Positions 11,221 through 22,587 of a DNA stretch of 64,000 bases are shown here, one piece after another (the first letter of the stretch is position 1; every line of letters starts with the position of its first letter). Below the pieces are notes generated by a model that was not told the origin of the DNA, did not search any database, and saw only the letters and a list, made by a program, of their open reading frames with translations. Source of the stretch: Capitulum mitella (lineage: Eukaryota; Arthropoda; Thecostraca; Pollicipedomorpha; Pollicipedidae); assembly GCA_030062745.1 (NCBI GenBank), contig CP099848.1, positions 23,128,378-23,192,377 of the forward strand, in the 5' to 3' direction. The translations under genes were made by a program, and so were the position numbers.

Positions 11221-13885
11221 AACTAAGCTGGTAAAAAAATCCCCAGAAGCTACGGGATGGGGGAAGGGGGGGGCAGACGGGCTCCTGGACCAGATATAGA
11301 CACGATATTTCAGATGGAGGGAGGGACGGAACCGCTTAAAATCTCGCCGATTTTTCCATATTTCGGCCAGCTTGTTCGGGAACATAACGCAGAAGCTGCT
11401 CAAATAAGGTGGCACGTTTAAATTTTCGACCATTTTATATGGCAAAAAGTAAAATTGCATCATTTTTCATATCTGAAGGGCAAAAAATGGGGGTCCCAGG
11501 CTGACCATTCGCCTCCATCTCCCCCCCCTTCCCACGCCTTGGCGAAATCTTGGATCCGCCCTTTTCGAGGGTCCCCATTTGTTACGAGTTCCCCCTTGAT
11601 CTGATTTGGCTCCCCTCCCCGGACGGAATCTTGATTACTCCCCTGACCTCGAGAGGAATTTCAGCCCCAACCGACGGTGCACTGCATCATGTAGCTCGCT
11701 GGGCCGACTCGTCCGACTTGTCATTTGACTTTCAACTCGACTCCCGACTCGTCTCTTCACGCTAGCTTTCACTCGGGTGACGTTTGGTGTTGGTATTCTG
11801 AATGATTTAGGAGTTCTCTGTCGTCACGACTTTTGTCTCTGTCGCGCAGAAAAGCTGCTAGCTCTCATCACCTATTCATTAAGGCTTTAACAACACCGGT
11901 GTTCGGTTATAAGGCGTTATCGCTGCTGAGGGCTGTTTGGTCAATAGCGTGTTCTCTGATGCACGGATGCGTTTCCAGATGCAGACTTAAAACATTGCGG
12001 TACAAACGAACCAATAACCCTCGCCGAGCCTGACTTCGGATCCATCTTCGCCGGCTCGGGGGTGCATGAGAACTTCCCCCTCCCCCCACCCTCCAAGATC
12101 TCGAGAACTATAAGCCTCCAGAAAATGCAAAACACCGGTTGGAAAGCCCTTAATGCCACTAGAAGACGGCACCTGCTCTTTCAAATACGGTCAGTATTAA
12201 AGTCACGTCATCTTAGGTCAGACTACCTTCTTAACATTTCTGGCAGAAAACTTGGATAACCAAGGCTTCTACGTGGCTAGAAAGGGGTCTAGCAGTAGAA
12301 GAAAGGCCTCATTTACCCGTGCACTGTAAAAAAAATACTTAGCGCCATAGGTGTTAATGGGTGCTTACTTCAGACTGAAATAGAGCGACAAGCAGCCCTA
12401 GTGTAGCTCTTTTAGTGTGAAATGCAAGTTGACTTGTTCATCCAGTAGCATTTATTTAATCGAGATGCTCGGCGTATCCTCAACTGTGTTTTTTGTGCTA
12501 AGCATTAGCACGCTGCGATCAGGCTGACAGCTGTCGCAAGCACCCACGGATATGAGCATTGTGTGCGGTGTTTGCAATGCCTTCAAACTGAGACCGTTTC
12601 TAGACGGAACACCATAACTGCTCTCTCGTGTCTCCAGGAAGGTCAGAAAAGATGCACACGAAAAACTGGCCGGATTTTGCGCTCTGATATCCTTCTGACG
12701 CCACGCCAAGGGTTCTGCAGAAAGAGGTCACTAGAGGAACGCGCTCATGTTAGCAGCCCACGGGCGATTTCTGCAACAGGGTCTTTGGGTCGAGCGGGAG
12801 ATGTGTTGATGCGCGCACATGTTTCGCGAAAACGACGCCATCGACGCCATTTGCCGTGTGCTCGACTACGTTCAGTGGTGGACTGTAAACCAGTGTTACG
12901 TATACAACCAGGTTCCGTGTGCCCGTGGACAGCGCCGCCCGGTCGGAAACTGAAGGGTAGATGTTTTAATGGCTGAATTGTACCATTCACTGAATTTTAC
13001 GCAGGTATTGGACGGCCATCACAGAGGCCCACGAATGACGGAATTCTTTATTCACCCTTCGTTTAGGAAGCAACGTTGGCTCCATGTCCTTATTTTGCGT
13101 TGGATGTTTAGAACGGGTTTTGAACCCCGCGCTAACAGCATGGATGAGGTATATTGGGTTGGCAGTTTGCCCCAAAAACCATAGACAGACGAGACCCGGT
13201 GGATATGCGGTGATTACACGGCGCGTGGCGCAGCTGGCAAGTAAGGCCGGCCTTTTTAACATGGCAAAATATGGCGTTTCCACGCTTGCGCGTGTATTTC
13301 TGAAACTAAGGGGAGTTTGTTGGGTCTCAAGACAGGACTACGATTGTCAGAACATGGTGAATCATGTAAAAATATGAACTTACCCTTTTTCGTAACATAA
13401 GCTATTTTTAGATGTGGCTTAAGCATTGTCCCAGCATCGTTCACACATGTTCCAAGAGAAAATATCGTTACTGTGTATAGGACAATTCAAAAAATTCCAT
13501 CAAAGGATACAAATTGCTTTAATTGCATTTCAGTATATTTTGATTCAAATATTCAGAAAGGCAGCTGTGACTGCTTTCAACACAAATTGGTGATGCATTT
13601 GGAGTATCTCTGTGTGTAGTGCCATGAACCCAGTGATCACAGAATTCAATAGTGTATTTTTTCGATATCAGTTCCTATGAGGCCAAGATTTTATTAATAT
13701 GCATAAAATTATTTCATTATTATGTGGGCGCCCACAGTTCACCTTGATGATATTCTGACAGTAATTATGCATCGTCCTTAAGAAAATAACAATCAGCAAA
13801 GTTGGCAGCAGGTGGCCGAAATTATTTTTTGCCACTGGTATAAAACGGTCAATACTGGCGGGCTCAAACGAGCAGAAGTGTCAGT
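11221..13885. other. No gene seen
   Basis: A G-run at 11258-11275 and a C-rich tract at 11515-11535 are the only notable composition features. Open frames at 12452-12709 (minus) and 12563-12976 (plus) overlap each other and show no recognisable domain. Confidence 0.4.
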
Positions 13886-14664
13886 AAAGCTTGGCCGAAA
13901 TTAACTATCTGGGATACGCCATCTCTAACGGGTCCCTTCGCCCTGACCCAGGACGCCTGCGACCAATGAAGGACATGCCCGTCCCAACTGACTCGTCGTC
14001 ACTCCAAGCGGACGCTCGGACTACTGTCCTGCTACTCCCAGTGGATTCCAGACTTCTCCAGTAGGGTTCTGCCTCTGTTGAACTCAAAGCCATGTCCCCT
14101 AGAAGAAAACGCTGTCCCGAGTCTCGACTCCTCGAAAGAGGGCTTACGTCGGGCTTCTGTAGCCGCTGTAAACGAGACTCTCAACCCTTTGAACCTGAGA
14201 TTAACGTCTCTGCCACTGCAGTGGCAGGCGAGTTTATCTCTATTTATTTCCTATTTTTATTTTAATTTTCATCTTTTCGTCCTTTTATTTTATCTATCAC
14301 GCTCCCAGCTGGGGCATCCAGTCGCGTTTTTCTCCGTAACACTGACTGCTTCTGAACGGCTTCAACCCGCAGTGGAAAGAAAGGCTAATCCCATTATCGA
14401 AGTGGTGCGCAAATGGCAACAGTTTTTCTTCTGTCGCCGTTTAAAAATTATCACTGCTCAGCAGGCTGTTTCCTATATGTTCAACGCTCATCGTTCCTCA
14501 AAGATAAGGGAGGACAAGATTATGCGTTGGCGTTTTGAGTTGCCGGGACGCCAGTACGATATTCAGCATCAGCCTGGCTCACATAACCTGTCTGTAGATG
14601 CCTTGTCACGTGCGTGTTTCGCGGCTAGTCATGGTCGAGAATCTCTCTCTGCCACCCTGGAGTA
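13886..14664 (+). pseudogene. Ty3/Gypsy pol relic: end of reverse transcriptase and RNase H
   Basis: From 13888 the translation shows the RT thumb/connection signature (INYLGYAIS, then in another frame LSCYSQWIPDFSSRVLPLL). After a pyrimidine-rich stretch at about 14225-14300 it continues as RNase H: HPVAFFSVTL, KANPIIEVVRKWQQFF, DKIMRWRFELPG and SVDALSRA. This is the usual gypsy order. At least one frame change separates the RT and RNase H parts. The pyrimidine tract replaces the region expected to hold the first catalytic Asp. The TDQ motif reads TAQ (Ala codon 14456-14458), so another catalytic Asp is lost. In a live element the enzyme copies element RNA and degrades it from the hybrid. 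This copy is dead. Confidence 0.88.
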
Positions 14665-14775
14665 GCTCGCCTTTTCCACTTCGTCAAGACGAAGAACCCG
14701 CCGTTCTCTGTAGACAAGGTTAGGAAAGTGTGGTTCGGAGTCCTCTGTGTGTTCTGAGCTAAAACCTCGCTTTTT

Positions 14776-14886
14776 CAGGCCCCTGAGTCCCATCTTGTTC
14801 ACGCCATGAGGCCCTTTGATAGAGCGTCCGTGGACTTTATTGGTCCCAAACCTTCCGTGGGGAAAAAATGTACCCGCTCCTCATGA
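14776..14886 (+). pseudogene. Ty3/Gypsy integrase fragment
   Basis: The frame shows HLVHAMRPFDRASVDFIGP, the start of the integrase catalytic core, where the first catalytic Asp sits in a 'W/F-x-x-x-x-D-F-x-G-P' block. It stops at TGA 14884-14886. The rest of the core is missing and the zinc-binding region upstream is not recognisable, so pol has large internal deletions here. Confidence 0.75.
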
Positions 14887-15206
14887 CGACCGGTGATGCC
14901 CAGGAGGCAGCAGACGCCCCCCAGGTCGAGCGATCAGAGGCCGGACACCACCAGTTCGCCTTCTCCTATTCTGGCCAGTCAGCCCCTCAGGACAGACGGG
15001 CACCTGAATCCCACGTGTCCGCGCCGGCGGTAACGCCTCCCGCTGAGCCCCGTCAGACGATCGCAGCGGGTGTCGAGGCTGCCAGTGAGGCCAGGCGTGT
15101 GAGCGTCGTTCGCTCGCAACCTAGAAGGCGCCGTTGCGTTCGAAGTGCGGATCGTCCGTTCGCGCTTGTGAATTGCGTTTGCGTGGCGGAGATCGGCCCT
15201 ATGTGA
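14887..15206 (+). pseudogene. Probable C-terminal tail of the Gypsy polyprotein
   Basis: An open frame starting in a shifted frame at 14868 runs to a stop at 15204-15206. It is rich in Pro, Ala, Glu and Arg and ends with a basic RSQPRRRRCVRSADRP stretch, resembling the RRS-R-RRPP tails that follow integrase in many invertebrate Gypsy polyproteins. It lies between the integrase fragment and the polypurine tract, which supports that reading. Homology is not proven from composition alone. Confidence 0.5.
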
Positions 15207-15217
15207 ATTAGTTTTAA

Positions 15218-16437
15218 CCCGTCCCCGACTGGGGGGGGGGCAGTTGACTGCCCCCCCTGAGGTTTTTCTGGGACTGCGAGAGAACCAACAAACACAGAGT
15301 CACGAAACTTTGTGTACCTTTTGCTCCATCAATTTTACGTCTCGTGTCAAAATTTTGACCTCAGGTCAGGTCAGGTGCCTGACCTAGACCAGGTCAAACA
15401 GACCTAAGTTCAAAAAAGTTTAGCTCCCTCTAACTTTTTCGCAAAACAAGATATCTCAATAATACTTTCAGGGATTAGTGATCGTGATAGATGCAACAAA
15501 TCTGCTATCTCGGATTTTTCGGAATTTTCCGGGTCATTGACCTAAGGTCAAGCCCATTTTTAAGACATATCGCCGTTTTTTCGGAAATTGACGGAATATT
15601 CCATCACATTTTTAGTGTGGAGTGAAGCAGACATCTAGTTACCGTCATTGGGCAAAGTATCAGTGACTTCCAGCCATTGACCTGAGGTCAGGTCACGAAT
15701 AACTGAAGTGGGCCAAAATGTACCACCGTCAAAATCGACGATAAATTACTCAGAATGGGTAGAAAATGGCACAACTAGCTTGCACAGATGTAAGTAATAC
15801 CAGGAACCTCAAAAAGTTTGAAAAAGTAGCATATTTTGCAAATAAACAGGCTCTCGCGAATAAAGCTCCGCCAACTTTGTAGATTGGCAACTAATCAATT
15901 TTTCCAAAATTTAAGCATGAGAAATCATCACAAGAACCACAAAGATCAATACAATTTACATAGATTGTCTTTTTTCGGGAAAATGAAGGAACGCTAAAAT
16001 TAGTTCCCGTCAATTTGGTACCGCATACGACAGCGGCGCACAGTGACGCCTGACGGGAGAATTACGGTGTCTTTAACTCAACGTTTCGGCGTATATATTG
16101 AACAAATCTGAGGAAATTAGACGTGTATCGGCATCCGCGGACATTTACTTGTGCGCTGGTGCCTTTACCTATGCGTTATTAGTCACAGCCCTTGAGATTC
16201 AGGCCATTTCTCGGTCTCATGCAGTCGGCTATGAGAAAACATATATAGGGCGTAAATTGGCTTACATATTATCTAAAACTAAAAATGAGACCAGTTTCGA
16301 GCTCTACTCGTGACGGGCTTTCCAACGGTATGCTTATTTTTATCGTGCGACCAACCGTTCGTGAGTTAGAGGGGGGGGCAGTCAACTGCCCCCCCCCAGT
16401 CGACGGTGTTCGGGACGGACCGACGGTCGTGCGCGGG
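15218..16437 (+). mobile_element. TTAA-flanked element, copy D, second subfamily (1220 bp)
   Basis: It is bounded by TTAA at 15214-15217 and 16438-16441. It starts CCCGTCCCCGACTGGGGG and ends TGCGCGGG. The outer ends are only partly complementary, but GACTGGGGGGG recurs inverted near the right end. Both ends carry G-run/C-run hairpins with a CAGT core: CAGTTGACTG at 15241-15250 and CAGTCAACTG at 16379-16388. Only the layout and size match copies A to C; the terminal sequence differs. It lies in the 3' part of the Gypsy relic, between the pol tail and the polypurine tract. Confidence 0.8.
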
Positions 16438-16441
16438 TTAA

Positions 16442-16454
16442 GGGGGGGGGGGAG
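16442..16454 (+). other. Polypurine tract of the Gypsy element
   Basis: A run of G followed by GAGA immediately precedes a TGTGGTAATG start. This is the usual position of the plus-strand primer tract just upstream of a 3' LTR. Confidence 0.6.
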
Positions 16455-16455
16455 A

Positions 16456-16615
16456 ATGTGGTAATGTGACTGTCCGAACTGCGCATATTTTGTCACTGCC
16501 CTGGACATCCTATCGCGTGGTAACCGCGTATGTTCGTTACCGATGCCAGTCGTGGTCTTTTGATGAATAAAGTCTTGAGTAAGGAGGATAAGATTTTTTT
16601 CGAGCGGGCTTTACA
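16456..16615 (+). mobile_element. Probable 3' LTR of the Gypsy relic
   Basis: It begins TGTGGTAATG directly after the polypurine tract, contains AATAAA at 16566-16571 and could end at ACA 16613-16615. The TG...CA boundary and ~160-bp length are plausible for this element type. No matching 5' LTR is in the window, so the right end is a guess. Confidence 0.5.
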
Positions 16616-17148
16616 ATGAGTGTTCCAAACCCGATTTTGCCTTCATTATGGAGATGGATGTGTCACTTGCTTCCACTGGGATTGCATAACTGGATACTAA
16701 GATGCTCCTTCTTTAACAACAGAGATAATAATCTCTGATGGTAAGCTGTGATGCGAGATGATAATGTCATCAAAGCATACCCAGAACTTGGCTTCAAAGT
16801 CCGAAGTGAGCCTTGAACAAAACTGGCATGGGATCTTGATTCATTAGTCCTAAGAACCTTTTTGGCTACGTTAAAACTGTGGCATTCCACCACAAATCGA
16901 CAAGACATTGACTCCACTTCAAACACCATAGTTTCGAATGTCGATGTAACTTGGTCCAGGGGGGTGATCATAAGCCAGGATGTCAGTTCTGCAAGTTTCA
17001 GATTCATCTGGCGAAGGTTTTTTGTGATACGGCATTTTCGATTTCTTTCAGTTTGCCTATTTTTACCAAAACTTACTGCGCGTTTTCCTTCATAATGTTG
17101 CAAATGCATGAAAGCCGGTGTTTCATTTGTTTGCCTGTCGGTACTCGA

Positions 17149-17228
17149 GGTCCGATGGTGTAGTTGGTAGAGGCGCTCGCCGTGGCGACTGACGAAGGGT
17201 CGTGGGGTCGGGACCGACCTCGGAGGGA
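17149..17228 (+). repeat. tRNA-derived SINE head
   Basis: The segment has a box A-like TGGTGTAGTTGGTAG near 17156 and a degenerate box B-like GGTCGGGACC near 17207. It cannot be folded into a convincing tRNA with paired acceptor and anticodon stems. A SINE remnant is more likely than a tRNA gene. Confidence 0.5.
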
Positions 17229-17409
17229 CTTTTTCGATCTCGAATTGCTTAGGGGGCTGGTTGGAGCACTCGGCCTCCTGATTGGTCGGGGTCACGTGAC
17301 CCGAGGTAACGTCAGGAAAGCGGCGGCGACGGACGAGGAGAATCCAGTCAAACCATCTGGAGGTAAGATCTACCCACCGCCTTGTCCTGTCGCGTTGCTG
17401 CGCCGCCCC

Positions 17410-17670
17410 AGTTAGGCTGGGCTCCGCTGTGTGTTTTGGCCTAGTGCGAACGGTACATGATTTCCCCATTCTTTTTTTTGAGCTTTTGCGTGTGCTGGGC
17501 TCCGCCGTGGTATGGTCTTTGGTCTCGTGAGCATGGTTTCTACATTGCCCCGTTCTTCTTGTGCCTTGTGTGTGCTGTAGGCCGAGGTCAAGCCTTTGCA
17601 ACCGTGCCCTCGTATGCGCCGTGCCCACACTACCCCATTCCTTTGGGCTTTGTGCGCGCGGCATAACTCC
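17410..17670. repeat. Degenerate ~86-bp tandem repeat
   Basis: Three diverged units repeat in the order CTGGGCTCCGC, GTCTTTGG-like, CCCC-TTC-TT and TTGTG(C/T)-TTGTG. The unit boundaries fall near 17410, 17490 and 17570. Confidence 0.5.
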
Positions 17671-17749
17671 AAATATAGCAGGTCGCTGACAATTTCGGTT
17701 GTGAACTGGGAGCACGTGGACGCTGCAGAATGAGGTACCAGAACAATAA

Positions 17750-18400
17750 CTTACAGTCATTGGTCTGGTACCTGACGACATTTTGATCAGGATGAACTAA
17801 GGCAGCTTCTTGAACTTCAAATATACGCGTTTTTAATTTGACCCTGAATGCCATTTTTAAGGTCAAATTTTCGAGGTACGGCCATAAATTCAGATGAAAA
17901 CTGAATATTAAGAACGTTTCCCAAAGAGTTTTAAATCATTTCATGCCATCGAAAGGTACCATTTCTCAGGCCTAGTACCCAATATACCTGGTGCAAAATC
18001 TTCAAAATCGGACATTTGTTTGTTGGTTGGTACAGCTCCCCTTGGGTGACTGGATCCTAATTACACTAGAACCGAGAAACAAAATCGAGCGTGTTACTCG
18101 CCATAAGGAAAAGTCAGTGGTAACCGGTCTTACCGTTTAAGGGTAGCCATTGCCCTCCCAGGTCAAGTCAATGACCCAAAAAAATGAAGCAAAAAGGCAT
18201 TTTTAACCCCAGAAGGCTCAATGGCCTTTTTGATCACAGATCGTTTGTAACGTATCCTGCGGCGTTGATTTCGACTTTGACATCTCCTTTTAGCACCATT
18301 GTGAATTAGTAAGATGTATTTCATGTCCGTCAGAGAGCTTTAGATTCCAGACCCCTCTGAATCTAGAACCTATAAATCTAGAGCCCTCTGAAATGAACCA
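17750..18400 (+). repeat. Left arm of a diverged foldback (inverted repeat)
   Basis: This arm aligns with the reverse complement of 20715-21385 along its whole length. Matched landmarks include CATTGGTCT, GTACCTGAC, GCCATCGAAAGGTAC, GGACATTT-GTTGGTTGGTAC, AAGTCAGTGGTA-CCGGT, GTCAATGACCCAAAA and TCTAGA-CC-T-TAAATC. Identity by eye is roughly 65-75 per cent. No coding sequence is seen in it. Confidence 0.8.
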
Positions 18401-18589
18401 GAACCTGGCTTCCCTTCATGACGAGAAATACGCTCGATTTTGTTTACCGGCTCTGGCTTAATTACTGGCTAATGCGGACTCAGTGCGGTCATTTCCTTGC
18501 GGCAAATGCATCAATCTGCTAACATTGTTTATTGGAAGAAATTAGTCCGTACTGAAGCGCAGTAAAACACAGTCAATGGAGACTTTTAA

Positions 18590-19752
18590 CCCTATTCCCG
18601 GAGGGCTAAACAGTATGGCCGATTCCCGGCAGGGGGGCGGATTCGGTCCCCCCCTGAGATCTTGAGGACTACCCATCCGATTTCATGGCAACAAACGACA
18701 ATCGATTTCCCATGATGTAAACTACAATTTTTTTTAATTTTAAAAGGGGTGGATAAAGCGAGGCAAAAGTATCAAAATGGGGGGGGGGGTGCTGTTGGAC
18801 TTGTTACAACTCCGTTGTTTACGGACCGATTTCGATGAAATAGGCATATTTCGAGAGATTATGGATGGGACTTTTACCACTGGTACACACATTTAAAATT
18901 TTGAGGAAATTCATGGGCGTTCACAGGGTTTTAAAAATAGGAGAATTAGTTTTTCAAAAACTGAATCAACAAAAAAGGTAAAAACATTTTTTTGGCTTCT
19001 ACTTGTTATGTCATACCAAACAAGTGCAAATCGTATTACAATGTTTGTATAATGTTAGCATAGGCGGTGCCAGGGACATGAAAAAGGGGTTACTGTCATG
19101 GTCACATGCTCTTTAGGTCAACTTGTGATCTTTGGCCTTAAATGACCTCCAATTGCTTTGGAGTCACTTAGAATAACCTAGTGTGCATTTAATATTACAT
19201 GTAAACGTTTTCAATCATTTGAATTCACTCTTTTTCAAAAATTCCATTTTACGGCTATTGTGATATAAAGTACGCGCACTGACATTTTAGGTCATAGCTC
19301 CGTGATCCGACCTGATATCAAGCTGAAACTTGATACACAATTAGAAGATATCCTTCTGCGTCATATGTGTTCTGGATTTTGCATTTCAAAAAATAGCGTC
19401 GAAATCATTACTATAAAACTGAATTTCGACTTTTGACCTTGGCCTGACCTTGTATCGTGACCTCAGATGAACAAAATCGTATTTATACATTACCCAACTA
19501 TTTAGCTATACACCCATATAAAGTTTTCAGTTCTGTCTTAAAAATGCTGTTTTTTGCAGTCATTTTCCTTTTACCTTAAACAGGGTCAAATATGACCCGA
19601 ACCTGCCTCCCAAAAACGTTGCCTGGCTCCACCTCTGAGCAAAATTTGATTTCGAAATTTTGTCAGGTTTCGTGGAGCTTGCGTCAAAAACCCTGGCATT
19701 GGCAAGCAAAAAACCCGAGGGGCGGATTCAGTCCCCCCTACCGGGAATAGGG
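18590..19752 (-). mobile_element. TTAA-flanked element, copy B (1163 bp), inverted
   Basis: It is bounded by TTAA at 18586-18589 and 19753-19756. It starts CCCTATTCCCGGAGGG and ends CCGGGAATAGGG. Its left end matches the right end of copies A and C, so it lies in the opposite orientation. It sits between the arms of the foldback. The interior AGGTCA motifs are more decayed than in copies A and C. Confidence 0.85.
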
Positions 19753-19756
19753 TTAA

Positions 19757-20714
19757 GCATCTCTACTTCTCTTCCCTCGTCTGCTGCCAGGTCACGCTCG
19801 ATAACTGTCCGGGCATTGACTGGGGCCACTCTGTGAATTTTTTGAGTCCCTTTGATGGTATGCGCCTTACACCGTGCGCTAACTTCATCGTCTGTCCTCA
19901 GGACCTCAGCTTTCGGGACGAAGAAACATACCGTTTTTGTGTTCATTTTTTTCTTGAAAGAATTCACGTTAGTTCACTGCAGAAAGAATTTGTTTCGAGT
20001 GTGGAAGCGCCAAACTTGAATTGGCTGCAGCTGTCTTCAGTGTGCCCCCATTCCTGTCACAAGCGTTTTTGCCGTGCGATATGGCATAATAGTGCCACTC
20101 ACATCCGACAGTCGCAAAACCTCGTCAACAACAGCGGTTGTAACCTCCCCTGCCGCGGGTGAAGGTGGATCATGCTGCTGAGCCGAACCTGAGCATTGCG
20201 TTTTCGCGAAATCTTCAGCGGAATATTGTGGTGACCATGTTGTCTGACACTATTCTTCGTAGCGTCTTTCGAAGCTTCGCTGCTCTCTCGTATATGCGCA
20301 ATTACGACATAGCTGGTTCTTAGGCTTGCCGTCGTTTAAAGCAGCTCTTCCAGTTTACGTACCTTAAGAGGACCACGGAAAAAGAACTGTTTCCGACGCG
20401 GCATACCGATAATAAATGGCCTGTCACTACGGGGCTCTGCGGAGCACCGGTGACACCTCAGCGCAGTTCTCTGCGTAATGCGCAGTACTGCGGCGAACTG
20501 ACGCCGCTCTTGACGTCCGGCGAAACTCGTCCAAATCGGGGACCGGGTTATGGGCGTCGCGCGGACGCTCTATCGCTGTGTGCGTTCGCGGGCTACGCCC
20601 GGCTCCGACCTTTCCCGGGTGACTCAGGATGACATTTTTTGACCACGGATCATGCACAGGGTATTTGTGATTATGTTTCGAATTTGGCATCAATTTGGCA
20701 CCATTCCACTTATT
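19757..20714. other. Spacer of the foldback, no gene seen
   Basis: This is sequence between copy B and the right foldback arm. A CpG-rich section at 20420-20625 has short open frames but no recognisable product. Confidence 0.4.
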
Positions 20715-21385
20715 AAGGTTTATTTTAGAGGGCTTTAGATTCATTGATTCTGAATTTAGAATGGTCTAGAATCTAGAACTGTCTGTTGGACATCAAATGC
20801 ACCTTAATAAGTCGCAATGGTGCTGAATGGATGCCAAATTTAAAGTCAGCCTTCCAAAATACGTCAGAAACGTTCTGTGTTCAAAAAAGGCCATCCTGAG
20901 TCTGCCGGGGACAAACATGGCGATTTGGGCCATTTTTGGGTCATTGACCTCACCTGAGAGGTCACCGATCGTCCAGAAACCGAAAAACCGGATACCACTG
21001 ACTTTATTTTATGATGAGCAGCACGTTCTTTCTTGTTTCCTGGCTCTAGCGAATCTAGGGACTAATTACCATGGGAAGTTGTACCAACCCAAAAAATGTC
21101 CAATTCTGAAGACTATTCATCGCATATAGATGGTCCTAAACCTGAGGAAAGTGTACCTTTCGATGGCTTGAAATTATTTGCGACCGTTTGGGAGACATTC
21201 CTTATGGCTGAAATTTTCATCTAAATTTATGGCTACACCTCGCAAATTTCACCTAAGCTTTCAAGATCAGTTTTTTCAAAAACTTTATCTTTCATATATG
21301 AGATAGCCCAAAGTTGCGCTGGTTCTTGTGATCAGAATGCTGTCAGGTACTTGAAGATGAGACCAATGGCTGCTAAGCTATAAAG
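20715..21385 (-). repeat. Right arm of the diverged foldback
   Basis: This is the reverse complement partner of 17750-18400. The inner edge is near TTTTAGAGGGCTTTAGAT and the outer edge near GACCAATGGCTGC. Confidence 0.8.
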
Positions 21386-21779
21386 GAAAACCTGCAGCAA
21401 GTTTTGGTGGAAATAAGCGAGTTTAAGGAAGCTGAGAGTGCTGTATCACAAAAACCCGTCGTCAAGCCGATATGAAACTTGCAAAATTGCAGTCCTAACC
21501 TAAGATTTCCACCAGTAGCAAGTTTCATCGAAATCCGAAACTATGGTGTGGTGCCCTCTTGTCGATTTGTGGCGGGATGCCCCCACTAGAGATAGGGTCT
21601 GGCAGGATTTTGTAGGAAAGTGTGGACATAAGACCTGAGATATGAAGCGATCCTTCTATGTAGGATCTGGCGTCTGAATGGATCTTTCAATTAAATGTAG
21701 ACTAAGAATATGAGATCTGAAGCGGTCTTTCAACAAAACTACAGCATAGGACTCAGGATAGTGAAGAATTTCTCCTCTT

Positions 21780-22583
21780 ATTACGCTTCAAATTTCAGGT
21801 TGGTATCAGTTAGTCACAGAGCTGTGAACTAAAATGCCCGCGCGCGTATCCTATATCACAACGGTCGAAAATAAGACTTTTCGAAATATATATGAATTCA
21901 AATGGCTGCAATCATTTTTAAGCATTATGAAGTAAACCCAAAGTGATTGCATGTGGCTGAGGTCATTTCAGGCCATTTGAGATCAAGGATTGCAAGCTAG
22001 CTTGATGAACATGTGACCATGACGGCTTCTTCTTTTCAGCACCGTTTGCGCCGCCTATGCCAACACTATAGGCGCAGACAACACAATGCGATTTGTACTG
22101 CTTAAGTATAAAATGACTAATAAAAGCTAAAGAAGAATTTAAACTCTTATATGAATTCAGCTTAAAAAATCTAAGGCTTGCGAATGCCTATAAATTTACT
22201 ATACGAATGTATGAATGTCTAGGAATTTGCTATACGAATGTATGAATGCCTAAGATTTTGCTCAGAATTCTAAGTGTATGGGTACAAAGAAAAGCCCATC
22301 GATTAGTTCTCGATTCGTGTCATTTACATCAAAACTAGCCAATAAACATCAAAGTTGTAGCAAGTAAAAAATGCCTTCCTTTCTGATATCTTACCCTCGT
22401 ATCTACCCCTTTCAAGATTTTCCAACACTTCTTTTTTATAAAGATGTAGCTTACGCCATGGCAAATCGTTTGCCGTTGTTGCCATCAAATCCGACGGGTA
22501 GTACTCGAGATCTTGGGGGAGGGGGACCAAATGAGAGCCCCCATACGGGAACGCGCCTTAGCGTTATGGGTACGGAAATCGGG
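21780..22583 (+). mobile_element. Right part of a diverged TTAA-family copy
   Basis: The order of landmarks follows copies A and C: TTTCAGGTTGGTATCAG, GAGCTGTGAACTAAAATG, then GCCTATG-CAACA, then TTGCCGTTGTTGCC-TCAAATCCGAC and CTCGAGATCT. It ends ATCGGG with TTAA at 22584-22587. The left part is missing or unrecognisable and abuts the foldback. Confidence 0.65.
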
Positions 22584-22587
22584 TTAA

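Larger units (their letters stand above)
16663..17781 (-). other. Unexplained 372-codon open frame
   Basis: This is an unusually long stop-free stretch on the minus strand. It reads through the tRNA-derived SINE at 17149-17228 and the tandem repeat at 17410-17670, so its upstream half cannot be ordinary conserved coding sequence. The downstream part (about 16663-17060) is free of those repeats and is Ser/Leu-rich without a recognised domain. It may be a chance open frame through repeats or a decayed transposon protein. No function is proposed. Confidence 0.2.

Noticed and set aside
12452-12976. Two overlapping open frames as a gene pair
   Set aside because: They cover the same bases on opposite strands without any recognised domain.
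17149-17228. A tRNA gene
   Set aside because: Box B is degenerate and stems do not form; a SINE head is more likely.
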